The notes under the pieces: generated by a model
Database searches by the model: none
Told to the model about the DNA's origin: nothing
The model's input: the letters and a program-made list of their open reading frames with translations, nothing else
Assembly (NCBI RefSeq): GCF_000719705.1
Contig: NZ_JOHO01000015.1
Span: 66,993-130,992 of the forward strand
Length of the DNA stretch: 64,000 nucleotides
Direction: 5' to 3'
DNA from: Streptomyces sp. NRRL S-350
GTDB taxonomy: Bacteria; Actinomycetota; Actinomycetes; Streptomycetales; Streptomycetaceae
Made by a program: the position numbers and the translations under genes
In this document: positions 44,683-53,900 of the stretch, piece after piece
Numbering within the stretch: position 1 is the stretch's first letter
How the letters are laid out: every line of letters begins with the position of its first letter

Positions 44683-45447
44683 TCAGACCGCGGCCGCCCC
44701 CGCCTTCGCGCGGAAGGCGCCCAGGGTGGCCGCCGGGATGCCGCAGGCGGGGAGGAAGGACGCGGCGCCGCCGTGGTGGCTGCGGACGCGGTCGAGGAAG
44801 ACGGACATCGCCTCGGCCGGGGCCTCCAGGAGCGGGGCGGGAATGGTGAGGTGGCGGCCCTGGGCGTCGGTGACGCGGGCGGTGGCGGTGGGGTCGTTGA
44901 GGGCGGAGCGGTGGCGCTCCGAGAGGCCCGCGAAGATCTGCGGGAGGGCGTCGGTGGTGCGGGCGTAGTCGGCGACGATGCGGTCCGCGGGGACGTCGAG
45001 GAGGTCCAGCAGGAGGGCGGTCAGCAGGCCGGTGCGGTCCTTGCCCGCCGCGCAGTGCAGCAGGACGGCGCCCGGGCGGACGGTGGCCTCGACGGCGGCG
45101 GCGAGCGCCTCGGGGGCGGACTCGGCGAGCAGGACGTAGAAGTCGCCGAGGTCGGCGGCCGTGGTCATGGTGCTCATCCGCGCGGTGAGGACGTCGGTGG
45201 CCGGGTTCACGGGGGCGGCGACGACGGCGATCCCGGCGGCCTCGGCGGCGGCCCAGTCGTCGGGGTGGGTCTCGCGCGGGTCGCGCAGGTCCACGATGGT
45301 GCGGATGTCGCAGGCGCGCAGCTGGGCGACGGTCGCCGCGTCGGCGGCGGGGAAGGGCTGCGCGGAGCGGTAGAGCACGCCGGAGCGGACCCGCAGGCCC
45401 TCGGGGTCACCGAGGACGGCGGGGTCGCGGAAGTTGACCAGGGACAT
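44683..45447 (-). CDS. tyrosine protein phosphatase, dual-specificity-like
   Basis: A 254-residue protein with the phosphatase loop HCAAGKDRTG (Cys132, Arg138) and general-acid region DLRDPRE. This places it in the actinobacterial Y_phosphatase3/PtpB-like group, which can act on phosphotyrosine, phosphoserine or phosphoinositides. ATG 45447 has AAAGG upstream. It diverges from the GntR gene across a region with a perfect palindrome, so it is likely that regulator's target. Confidence 0.92.
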   Translation of the reverse strand: MSLVNFRDPAVLGDPEGLRVRSGVLYRSAQPFPAADAATVAQLRACDIRTIVDLRDPRETHPDDWAAAEAAGIAVVAAPVNPATDVLTARMSTMTTAADLGDFYVLLAESAPEALAAAVEATVRPGAVLLHCAAGKDRTGLLTALLLDLLDVPADRIVADYARTTDALPQIFAGLSERHRSALNDPTATARVTDAQGRHLTIPAPLLEAPAEAMSVFLDRVRSHHGGAASFLPACGIPAATLGAFRAKAGAAAV

Positions 45448-45492
45448 GCGGGAGGCCTTTCGGTGGAGCCGCGCGGGAGGAGGAGCACATCG

Positions 45493-45508
45493 AGACATCT
45501 AGATGTCT
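45493..45508. promoter_or_regulatory. 16-bp perfect palindrome, probable GntR operator
   Basis: AGACATCTAGATGTCT is self-complementary over all 16 bases and lies 46 bases upstream of the phosphatase start, in an AT-rich spot of the divergent region. GntR/HutC-type regulators bind palindromes of this size, so the neighbouring GntR protein is the natural candidate. Confidence 0.6.
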
Positions 45509-45701
45509 AACGCCTCCCGGGGTCGCCGGGCAAGCCGCCGACCGGCACTCCCCATCCCACTCCCGCCGGCGCCCGGGAGCGACCGGACAGGGACGGCGGG
45601 CGCAGCGGGGGCAGCGGGCGGGCAGGGGCGGCGGGCGACGGGGCGGCGGGCCGGGCGGCGGGCCGCGGGCGCCCGGCGGCGGACTTCGTAGGATCGAGCC
45701 C

Positions 45702-46550
45702 GTGGCGACCAACCCCGCGGACACCCCGAACACCCGGAACACCCCGAACCTCCCGAACACCGCCGACCACCCCGGCCCGCCGAGCACCCCGCTGTACCGC
45801 CGCCTGGCCCGCCGGCTCCAGGAGCGCATCGACGCCGGCGCGTACCCGGCCGGTGCCCGGCTGCCGAGCGAGCCGGAGCTGAGTGCCGAGTTCGGCGTGA
45901 ACCGGCTGACCGTACGGCAGGCGGTGGCGGAGTTGGAGCGGGCGGCCGTGGTGGAGATCCGCCGGGGCGTGGGCACCTTCGTCCGCCCGCCCGCCGTCCG
46001 GGTGTCCATCGCCGTGGACCCGCGCAGCCAGCGCTTCGACCTGGGCAGCGTGCAGGCCGCCCTGCCCGAAGCCGGCCAGGGCGGGGGCAGCCGGGGGGCC
46101 GACCGGGGGGACGGCGAGTTCGTGGTGGCCGCGCCGCCGGTGACCGGCTCGGCTCAGGACGCGGAGGCGGCCCGCCAGCTGGGCCGCGAGCCGCACGAGC
46201 TGTCCCGGGTGGACTCGGTGATCCGCCTGGGCGGCCGGGCCCGGGCGGCCAGCAGCTACTGGGTGCCGTTCGGCCCGCTGCCCGCCGAGCTGGTCCGGCC
46301 GGGCCGGCCGGGGAACCTGGTGCTGGACCTGGCCCGGGCGGCCGGGGTGGAGCTGGAGTACGACTGGCGGGCGTTCGGGGCGGTCGGCGCGGACCTCGCG
46401 GACGCCGAGCTGCTGGGCGTCCCGCCGGGCACCGCCCTGCTGGTCCGCGAGGGGGTCAGCTGCACCCCGGACGGCACCGCGGCCCTGTACGTGCGGCGGC
46501 GGATCGACGGCAGCAGCGCGCGTTTCGTGCTGCACTTCCGCGACCGGTAG
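45702..46550 (+). CDS. GntR-family regulator with UTRA domain
   Basis: 282 residues. After an Asn/Pro/Thr-rich head of ~28 residues comes the GntR winged helix (PLYRRLARRLQERIDAGAYP; RLPSEPELSAEFGVNRLTVR). The UTRA ligand domain (residues ~95-280) follows, ending LYVRRRIDGSSARFVLHF. A Gly-rich insert (GQGGGSRGADRGDGE) interrupts the linker. The start is GTG 45702. TAGGAT at 45689-45694 sits only seven bases upstream and is also a good -10 box, so a leaderless mRNA is possible. The likely target is the divergent phosphatase and itself. Confidence 0.9.
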   Translation: MATNPADTPNTRNTPNLPNTADHPGPPSTPLYRRLARRLQERIDAGAYPAGARLPSEPELSAEFGVNRLTVRQAVAELERAAVVEIRRGVGTFVRPPAVRVSIAVDPRSQRFDLGSVQAALPEAGQGGGSRGADRGDGEFVVAAPPVTGSAQDAEAARQLGREPHELSRVDSVIRLGGRARAASSYWVPFGPLPAELVRPGRPGNLVLDLARAAGVELEYDWRAFGAVGADLADAELLGVPPGTALLVREGVSCTPDGTAALYVRRRIDGSSARFVLHFRDR

Positions 46551-46670
46551 GGCCCGGGGCGGGGGCCTCCGGCTCCCGGGTGCGGCGGCACCGCGTGCCC
46601 GCTCTCCGGCCGTACCGGTCCTGCTAGTCTTCAGCGCCGAATTACCAGGTCGTACGGGGGATGGCAGCAC

Positions 46671-47789
46671 GTGGTGACCGAGGGGACGGACTACGACATA
46701 CCCGCCGAGCTGGCCGAGGCCTACCTCGCCCTGCTCGCCGAGGTCTCGCGCACCGGCCGGCTGCTGCGCCGCGACGAGCTGGAGGGCCTGCGCAAGCTCG
46801 GCGAGCACTGCGCGGAGGCCGGGTTGGGGCTGCGCGAGGTGGTGGCGCACTGCCTGGCGGCGGCCCGGCGCGCGTGGCAGACCCTGCCCGGGACGGTCGC
46901 CGCGACGAGCGTCGCCGAGCTGCGCCGGGCGGGCGACGCGGTGCTGGCCGCCGCCGATGCCGCACTGTCCGCACTGGGCGAGGGCCACGAGCGGGCGCAG
47001 CGCCTGGCGGTCCGTCAGGAGGAGGCAGCTCGGCGGGAGTTCATCGACGACCTGCTGTTCGGCCGCAGCGACCTCGGGCTGCTCGCCGAGCGCGCCGAGC
47101 GGTTCGGGCTGAGGCTGGCGGGCGCGTACACGGTGGCGGTCGCGGTGGGCGACGAGCCGTTCGCGGACGTCCACCCGCTGGTGCACCGGGTGGAGCGGGA
47201 GCTGGCCGGGCGCTTCGGCGAGCGGGACGTGCTGCTGGCGAGCAAGGACGGCCGGCTGGTCTGCATCGCCCCGGACTCCGAGCGGGCCGTCCTGGAGGCG
47301 TTCGCCGACCTGACGCTGCGCCCGGGCCCCGGCTACCGCCCGGTGAGGCGGGTGGCCACCGGCCGCCGGCACTCGGGGCCGAGCGGGGTGCCGCGCAGTT
47401 ACGAGGAGGCGTTGGACGCGCTGGACTACGCGCGGCGGCTGGGCCTGCCGGCGCGGCAGCTGAAGGCCGAGGACCTGCTGGTGTTCCCGGTGCTGATGCG
47501 CGACCGGGCGGCCATGGCCGACCTGGTGCGCAGCGTGCTCGGCCCGCTGACGGAGGCGCGCGGCGGTGCCCGCCCGCTGCTGGACACCATCGCGGTGCAG
47601 GCGGAGGCCGCGTACGTGAACGCGGAGGCGGCGCGCCGGCTGGGGTTGAGCGTGCGCACGCTGGGCTACCGGCTGGAGCGGATCAAGGCGCTCACGGGCT
47701 ACGACCCGTCGGACGCGCTGCAGCGTTTCACCCTGGAGACGGCGGCGATGGGCGCGCGGCTGCTGGGCTGGCCGGAGCAGCCGCTGTAG
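46671..47789 (+). CDS. PucR/CdaR-type transcriptional regulator
   Basis: 372 residues. The N-terminal half is helical and lacks a PucR-1 or GAF motif I can name. The centre has a GGDEF-like degenerate domain, and the C-terminal helix-turn-helix reads YVNAEAARRLGLSVRTLGYR with LERIKALTGYDP, diagnostic for PucR C-terminal domains. Such regulators control purine, amino-acid or secondary metabolism. The start is GTG 46671 (GTG 46674 equally possible). TAGTCT at 46625-46630 is a candidate -10 box. A perfect terminator follows. Confidence 0.88.
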   Translation: MVTEGTDYDIPAELAEAYLALLAEVSRTGRLLRRDELEGLRKLGEHCAEAGLGLREVVAHCLAAARRAWQTLPGTVAATSVAELRRAGDAVLAAADAALSALGEGHERAQRLAVRQEEAARREFIDDLLFGRSDLGLLAERAERFGLRLAGAYTVAVAVGDEPFADVHPLVHRVERELAGRFGERDVLLASKDGRLVCIAPDSERAVLEAFADLTLRPGPGYRPVRRVATGRRHSGPSGVPRSYEEALDALDYARRLGLPARQLKAEDLLVFPVLMRDRAAMADLVRSVLGPLTEARGGARPLLDTIAVQAEAAYVNAEAARRLGLSVRTLGYRLERIKALTGYDPSDALQRFTLETAAMGARLLGWPEQPL

Positions 47790-47830
47790 TCCCGCCACCG
47801 GCCCCACCGCCGCAAACCTGTGGGAGTGCG

Positions 47831-47872
47831 CTGCGACAGCCCGGCAACCGTCCTGTTGCCGGGCTGTCGCAG
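47831..47872 (+). terminator. terminator after the PucR-type gene
   Basis: Perfect 18-base arms (47831-47848, 47855-47872) with a six-base loop. Confidence 0.85.
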
Positions 47873-47916
47873 TGTCACGGGGGCCGCGCGTACCAGGGTG
47901 TCAAAAAGGCGTGAAG

Positions 47917-47935
47917 ATTGCCGGATCCTGGCAAT
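47917..47935. promoter_or_regulatory. inverted repeat upstream of the flotillin cassette
   Basis: ATTGCC-GGATCCT-GGCAAT: six-base arms, with the GGATCC centre also self-complementary, 73 bases before the first gene of the cassette. It could be an operator; no binding protein is known. Confidence 0.4.
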
Positions 47936-48007
47936 GTGCGACGGGCTCCCCCGCTGCCATGATCTCCCCGGCGCCGATTCGCGGGGCCGTGGGAAAGGCG
48001 GGGGAGC

Positions 48008-48802
48008 GTGGCCGTGACGGGGGGATTCTTCGCGGCCGCGCTGGCCTTCCCGACGGCGCTGTTCAGTTTCGCGCTGGTGGTGGTCGTCGGGTACTGGCTG
48101 TTGATGCTGCTCGGCGGACTGGGGTTCGACGCCCTGCACGGGGGACACGGCGTCGGGCACCACGCGGGCGCCGGGCACGTCGGGCAGGTGGGCCACGCGG
48201 GTCACGTCGGGCACGGTGCCGGGGGGCACGGTGCCGGGGGGAGCGTGGCCCACGGGGCGCCCGGCGGGCACGGCTCCGACGGGGGGAACGCGGGGCACCC
48301 GGGGAACGGGGGAACCGCCTCCCGTGCGGGGGCCGGCCACCACGGGGGCGTGCTGGAGGCGCTGGGGCTGGGCGGGGTGCCCGTGACGGTGGCGGTGTCG
48401 CTGCTGGTCGCGCTCGCCTGGTTCGTCAGCCTGGCCGGCACCGCGCTCACCTCGGGGGCACCGGCGCGCGGCGGCGTGCTCGCCGTCGCGCTGGTCGCCT
48501 CCTGGGCGGGCACCCGGCTGCTCGTCACGCCGCTGTCGCGGCTGTTCCCGGAGGACCGGCCGGTGACCCGGGGGGACTTCGTCGGCCGGGTGTGCGTGAT
48601 CCGCACCGGCCGGGTCACGGCCGACTTCGGGCAGGCCGAGGTCACCGCCGAGGACGGCTCCACCGCGACCGTCCAGGTCCGTACGCCCGCCCCCGAGCCG
48701 GGGCTGACCGCCGGGCGGACCGCCCTGATCTTCGACTACGACGCCGAGGCCGAGCACTTCCTGGTGGCGCCGTTCGACCCGTCGCCGCCGGGCCTCACCT
48801 GA
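48008..48802 (+). CDS. YqiJ/NfeD-like membrane protein with His/Gly-rich loop
   Basis: 264 residues. The first membrane segment is at ~8-38. A hydrophilic loop at 44-112, made almost only of Gly, His, Ala and Val, contains 14 His (for example HGGHGVGHH). Two more membrane segments (~123-148, 156-175) follow, then an OB-fold-like beta domain (GRVCVIRTGRVTADFGQAEV) at ~190-260. Membrane plus OB-fold proteins (YqiJ, NfeD, YuaF) are regular partners of flotillins and help organise membrane microdomains. The His-rich loop is unusual and could bind metal. The start is GTG 48008. Confidence 0.78.
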   Translation: MAVTGGFFAAALAFPTALFSFALVVVVGYWLLMLLGGLGFDALHGGHGVGHHAGAGHVGQVGHAGHVGHGAGGHGAGGSVAHGAPGGHGSDGGNAGHPGNGGTASRAGAGHHGGVLEALGLGGVPVTVAVSLLVALAWFVSLAGTALTSGAPARGGVLAVALVASWAGTRLLVTPLSRLFPEDRPVTRGDFVGRVCVIRTGRVTADFGQAEVTAEDGSTATVQVRTPAPEPGLTAGRTALIFDYDAEAEHFLVAPFDPSPPGLT

Positions 48803-48871
48803 CGGCCCGCCGTTCCCCCGCACCCGTTCTCCGCTCCGCTCCAACTCGCCATCTCGTCAAAGGACTCCGTG

Positions 48872-50890
48872 ATGGACACCATCGCCGTGGGTTTCGGCGT
48901 TCTCGTCGCCGTCGTGCTGCTCATCGTGCTCGCCGTGCTGCTGTTCGTGGGCCGCCTGTTCCAGAAGGTCGAGCAGGGCAAGGCACTGATCGTCTCCCGG
49001 ACGAAGAAGGTCGACGTCACCTTCACCGGCGCGATCGTCCTGCCGGTCCTGCACAAGGCCGAGCTGATGGACATCACCGCGAAGACGGTGGAGATCCACC
49101 GGGCCGGCCGGGACGGCCTGATCTGCCGGGACAACATCCGCGCCGACATCCGGATCTCCTTCTTCGTCCGGGTGAACAAGACCGTCGAGGACGTCATCAA
49201 GGTGGCGCAGTCGATCGGCACCGCCCGGGCCAGCGACTCGCAGGCGATCCAGGACTTCTTCGCCGCGAAGTTCGCCGAGGCGCTGAAGACCGTCGGCAAG
49301 CAGCTGGACTTCACCGACCTGTACACGCACCGGCACGAGTTCCGGGACCAGATCATCGCCGTCATCGGCACCGACCTCAACGGCTACACCCTCGAGGACG
49401 CGGCCATCGACCACCTGGAACAGACTCCGATGAGCCAGCTGGACTCCGACAACATCCTCGACGCGCAGGGCATCCGCAAGATCACCGAGCTGACCGCGAT
49501 CGAGCACGTGCGCACCAACGAGTACCAGCGCACCGAGGAGAAGGAGATCACCCGGCAGAACGTGGACGCCCGGGAGACCGTCCTGGAGCTCGAACGCCGC
49601 CAGGCCGACGCCGAGATCCGCCAGCGCCGCGAGATCGAGACCCTGCGGGCCAAGGAGGACGCGGTGATCGCCCGGGTGCAGGAGGAGGAGCGGCTCAACG
49701 CGCAGACCGCCTTCCTGCGGACCGAGGAACTGCTCGGGGTGCAGCGGGAGAACCAGGCCCGCGAGGTCGCGGTGGCGCAGAAGAACCGCGAGCGGGTGAT
49801 CGCGGTGGAGAACGAGCGGATCGAGAAGGACCGCCTGCTGGAGGTGGTCGGCCGCGAGCGGGAGACCGAACTCGCCACCATCGCCAAGGCCAAGGAGGTC
49901 GAGTCCGCCAAGCGGGAGGTCGCCGACGTGGTCCGCGAGCGGGTCGCGGTGGACCGGACCGTCGCCGAGCAGGAGGAGGCCGTCAAGACGCTGCGGGCGG
50001 TCGAGGAGGCCGAGCGCGTCCGCAAGGCCGTCGTCATCCAGGCCGAGGCGGAGGCGCAGGAGAAGCTCGTCAAGGACATCAAGGCCGCCGAGGCCGCCGA
50101 GCAGGCCGCCTCGCACAAGGCCCGCGAGGCGCTGGTGATGGCCGAGGCCCGGCAGAAGGCCGCCGAGCTGGACGCGACGGCCAAGATCCGCCTGGCGGAG
50201 GGCGTCCGGGCGGAGGCCGCCGCCGAGGGCCTGGCCCGGGTCGAGGTGCGGGAGCAGGAGGCCGCGGCGGTGGAGAAGGTGGGCCTCGCCGAGGCCGTCG
50301 TCCAGGTCGAGAAGGCCAAGGCCTCCGCGCTGGAGGTGGGCTCCAGGCTGAAGGCCGAGGCCGAGGGCCTGACCGAGAAGGCCGCGGCGATGGCCAAGCT
50401 GGACGAGGCCTCGCGCGGGCACGAGGAGTACCGGCTGCGGCTGGCCGCCGAGAAGGACGTCCGGCTGGCCGGGCTGGACACCCAGCGGCAGATCGCCGAG
50501 GCCCAGGCGGCGCTGGTCGCGGCCGGGCTGGAGAAGGCGAAGATCGACATCGTCGGCGGGGACTCGGTGTTCTTCGACCGGCTGGTGCAGTCGGTGACGG
50601 CCGGCAAGAGCGTCGACGCCTTCGTCGGACACTCGCAGACCGCGCAGGCCCTGGCCGGCCCGTGGCTGGACGGACGGTCCAGCTTCACCGACGACCTCAC
50701 CCGGGTGCTGTCCACGGTCTCCACCGCGGACGTGCAGAACCTGACGGTGTCCGCGCTGCTGATGCGGCTGATCGGCTCGGGGACCGGCGAACAGGCCGGA
50801 CAGCTGAGCCAACTGCTGGACTCCGCCCGCAAGCTGGGCCTCGCCGAGACGCCGGTCGGAGCGCTGGCCACGGCGAACGGGTCCAGGTAG
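48872..50890 (+). CDS. flotillin-like protein (Band 7/SPFH)
   Basis: 672 residues. An N-terminal membrane anchor (VLVAVVLLIVLAVLLFVG) is followed by the SPFH/Band-7 domain (about 30-200, QGKALIVSRTKKVDVTFTGA). A long Ala/Glu-rich coiled coil (about 220-560) drives oligomerisation. The C-terminus (SVFFDRLVQSVTAGKSVDAF) resembles YqiK-type flotillins. Flotillins scaffold membrane microdomains and recruit partner proteins. ATG 48872 is preferred over the adjacent GTG because AAAGGA is seven bases upstream. It sits between the YqiJ-like gene and the large ATPase with short gaps, so one operon is likely. Confidence 0.92.
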   Translation: MDTIAVGFGVLVAVVLLIVLAVLLFVGRLFQKVEQGKALIVSRTKKVDVTFTGAIVLPVLHKAELMDITAKTVEIHRAGRDGLICRDNIRADIRISFFVRVNKTVEDVIKVAQSIGTARASDSQAIQDFFAAKFAEALKTVGKQLDFTDLYTHRHEFRDQIIAVIGTDLNGYTLEDAAIDHLEQTPMSQLDSDNILDAQGIRKITELTAIEHVRTNEYQRTEEKEITRQNVDARETVLELERRQADAEIRQRREIETLRAKEDAVIARVQEEERLNAQTAFLRTEELLGVQRENQAREVAVAQKNRERVIAVENERIEKDRLLEVVGRERETELATIAKAKEVESAKREVADVVRERVAVDRTVAEQEEAVKTLRAVEEAERVRKAVVIQAEAEAQEKLVKDIKAAEAAEQAASHKAREALVMAEARQKAAELDATAKIRLAEGVRAEAAAEGLARVEVREQEAAAVEKVGLAEAVVQVEKAKASALEVGSRLKAEAEGLTEKAAAMAKLDEASRGHEEYRLRLAAEKDVRLAGLDTQRQIAEAQAALVAAGLEKAKIDIVGGDSVFFDRLVQSVTAGKSVDAFVGHSQTAQALAGPWLDGRSSFTDDLTRVLSTVSTADVQNLTVSALLMRLIGSGTGEQAGQLSQLLDSARKLGLAETPVGALATANGSR

Positions 50891-50955
50891 CAGCACCGGT
50901 CGAAGTCGCGCCCGGCTTCCGAGCAATGACCCGCCGAGTACCTGAGGAACTGACC

Positions 50956-53900
50956 GTGGACGCCCTCGACACCCGGCTCGACGCCGGAACCTACGAGGTC
51001 CTGCGTGGCCGGCTCGCCCGGTCCGCCGCCGAACTCGCCGACCGCGCCCAGGCGTTGAACGCCCGCCGGGTCGAGGAGTTCGGCGGCGGGCAGCTGCGGC
51101 TCACCGGCACCGGGCGGCTCACCACCGCCCGGCCCTGCCTCCCGCAGGACCTCACCGCCGCCGGCGGACTGCTGCTGCTCGGCACCCGCCCCACCGGAGC
51201 CGCGGACGGCGCCGAACCCTCCGCCGACCCCGCCGACTCCCCGGGCGCCCCCGGGACCGTCGGGGACCTCGGGGCCGTCGGGGACCTCGGAGTCCTCGGG
51301 GTCCACCGCCCCGACCTCTCCTCCGCCCCCGCCGAGGGCACCCTCCTCGACGACCCCCGGCTGCGCCAGGACCTCGCCGACCTGCGGCGCTACTTCCGCG
51401 ACGCCCGGCTGGAACGGCTGCGCCCCACGGAGGGCCGCCTGCTCGCCGTCTTCCGCACCGGCCCGGCCGCCGCCGACGTCCGGGTCCTGCGCTGGCGCCT
51501 CGACGACGGCGCCGACGACGCCCGGCCCGCCTACCTCGACGGGCGCGGCGAACGCGACCACACCCCCGCCGACGGGCAACAGCTCCCCTGGACGGCCCTG
51601 ACCCGCGACGACCAGCTGCCCGTCGGCCCCGGCCGCCCGCCCCGCGCCGACCTGGCCGGCGAACTGCACCTCGGCGTCGACGGCGGCCGGCTGACCCTCA
51701 CCGCCCCCGACGGCCGGGAACTGCACCGCGAACCGCTCACCGACGCCCTGCAGACCCTCGCCGACGCACAGATCGCCCACGCCCGGCTGGGCACCCTGCT
51801 GCTGGTCCGCGTGCGCCCCTACCAGGAGGACACCGTCCGGCACCTGGTGGTGCACCTGCCCACCGGCACCGTCACCCGGATCGACGCGCTCGGCCAGGCC
51901 TGCCTGCGCCTGCCCGCCGACCAGGGCGTGGCCTTCCCCGGCGGCTGCCACCTCGCGGACGGCACCGTGCGCACCTTCGACCAGCCCGTCGACGGCCTGG
52001 TGTACGAGCGCACCGTCCACTCGCCCAACGGCGAGGACGTGCTGTACGAGTTCCGCTCCCCCGCCGACGGCCGCGCCCTGCTGCAGCCGTACAACAGCGT
52101 CCGCCAGGAAGCCGCCGCCCCGCTGCCCTGCCAGGGCTACGCGCTGCTCGCCGACGGCACCCTCATCGCCCTGCGCCCGGCCGAGGACGGGCCCACCCGG
52201 CTGCACCCCGTCCAGCTGTGGCAGACGCCGTTCACCAGCGAACGCTTCGCCGCCGAACAGCTGCCCGGCACCGGGCCGTTGGCCCGCATCGGCAACGCCG
52301 ACCTGGTCCGCGGCCTGGCCGACTGCCTCGCCGTCGCCCGCCTGGCCGCGGCCGGCGCCGACACCCCGGCCGGCCACCAGGCCGTCCTCGCCGCCTGCAC
52401 CCGCACCGCCGACCGCCACCACTGGCTGGGCCAGAACGGCCTCGGCGACCTCGCCGCCCCGCTCGCCGAGATCCGCGACACCGCCCGCCGGGTCATCGCC
52501 GAATACGACGCGATCGCCCAGCTCACCGCCCACGCCGCCGCCCGGGCCGACGAGACCGCCGACCACGTCGAAGGCCTGCTGCGCACCGCCCGCGGCGAAA
52601 CCCTCGCCGACGCCGCCGAATGGGTCGACCGGCTCGCCGGGCTGCGCCGCGCCCAAGGCCGGGTCGAAGCCCTGCGCGACCTGCCCCGCGCCGACCCGCA
52701 CCGGATCGACGCCCTCGCCGCCCACCTCGCCGAAGGCCTGGCCGAGGCCGCCGACCGGGCCGTCGGCCAACTCGCCGAACCAGACGCCTTCCAGCCGCAC
52801 CGGCGCCGCGCCACCGAACTCGCCGAGGCCTGCGCCGCCATCGCCACCGCCGCCGAGGCCGAACCGCTCGGCGGCGAACTCACCGCCCGGAGCGAGGAGC
52901 TGCAGACCGTCTCCGAACTCGTCGGCACCCTCGACCTGGCCGACGCCACCACCCGGACCGCCATCCTGGACCGGCTCGCCGACGTCCTCGGACTGCTCAA
53001 CCGGGCCCGCACCGCGCTCACCGTACGCCGCCGGGAACTGCGCACCCGCGAAGCCGCCGCCGAATTCGCCGCCGAGACGGCCCTGCTCGGCCAGGCCACC
53101 ACCGCAGCGCTCGCCGCCGCCGACACCCCCGAAGCCTGCGACGACCAGCTCGGCCGGCTCCTCCTGCGGATCGAGCAGCTGGAAACCCGCTTCGCCGACG
53201 CCGACCCGGCCCTCGGCGAACAGCTCACCGACCGGCGCACCGAGATCCACGACGCGCTCACCGCCCGCCGCCAGCACCTCCTGGAGGAACGGGCCCGCCG
53301 CGCCGACCGGATCGCCGCCTCCGCCGACCGCATCCTCGACACCCTGCACCGGCGCCTGGCCGCCCTCGACACCGCCGCCGAGATCGACGCCGCCCTGGCC
53401 GCCGACCCGACGGCCGTCAAACTCCGCGACCTGGCCGGCCAGTTGACCGCGCTCGGCGACCGCGTCCGGGCCGAGGAACTGACCGGACGGCTGCGCGCCG
53501 CCCGCGGCCGCGCCCACCGCTCCCTGCGCGACCGCGCCGAACTCGCCGGGGACGGCCCCGGCACCCTGCGACTCGGCCGGCACCTGTTCGGCGTCACCAC
53601 CCAGCGGCCCGAACTAGCCCTCGTCCCCTGGCGCGGGCGCCCCGCCTTCACCCTCACCGGCACCGGCTACCGCTCCCCCGTCACCGACCCGGCCTTCGCC
53701 GCCACCGCACGCTACTGGGACCGCCCGCTGCCGTCGGAGACCCCGCAGCTCTACCGCGCCGAATACCTCGCCGCGAGCCTGCTGGCGGCCGCCGAGCAGG
53801 GCTCGCTCACCACCGAAGCGGACCTGCTGGACCACGTCCGCCGGGCGGCCGAGCAGCGGCCGGACGAGGGCTACCAGCGCGGCGTGCACGACCACGACGC

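Noticed and set aside
47872..50955. Extension of the AAA ATPase frame upstream through the flotillin gene
   Set aside because: This overlaps the flotillin and YqiJ-like genes in another frame; the GTG at 50956 with a good ribosome site is the credible start.
49384..53583. 1,399-codon open frame opposite the flotillin and ATPase genes
   Set aside because: Composition is low-complexity Gly/Ala/Val/Ser, and the plus-strand genes have motifs and ribosome sites.
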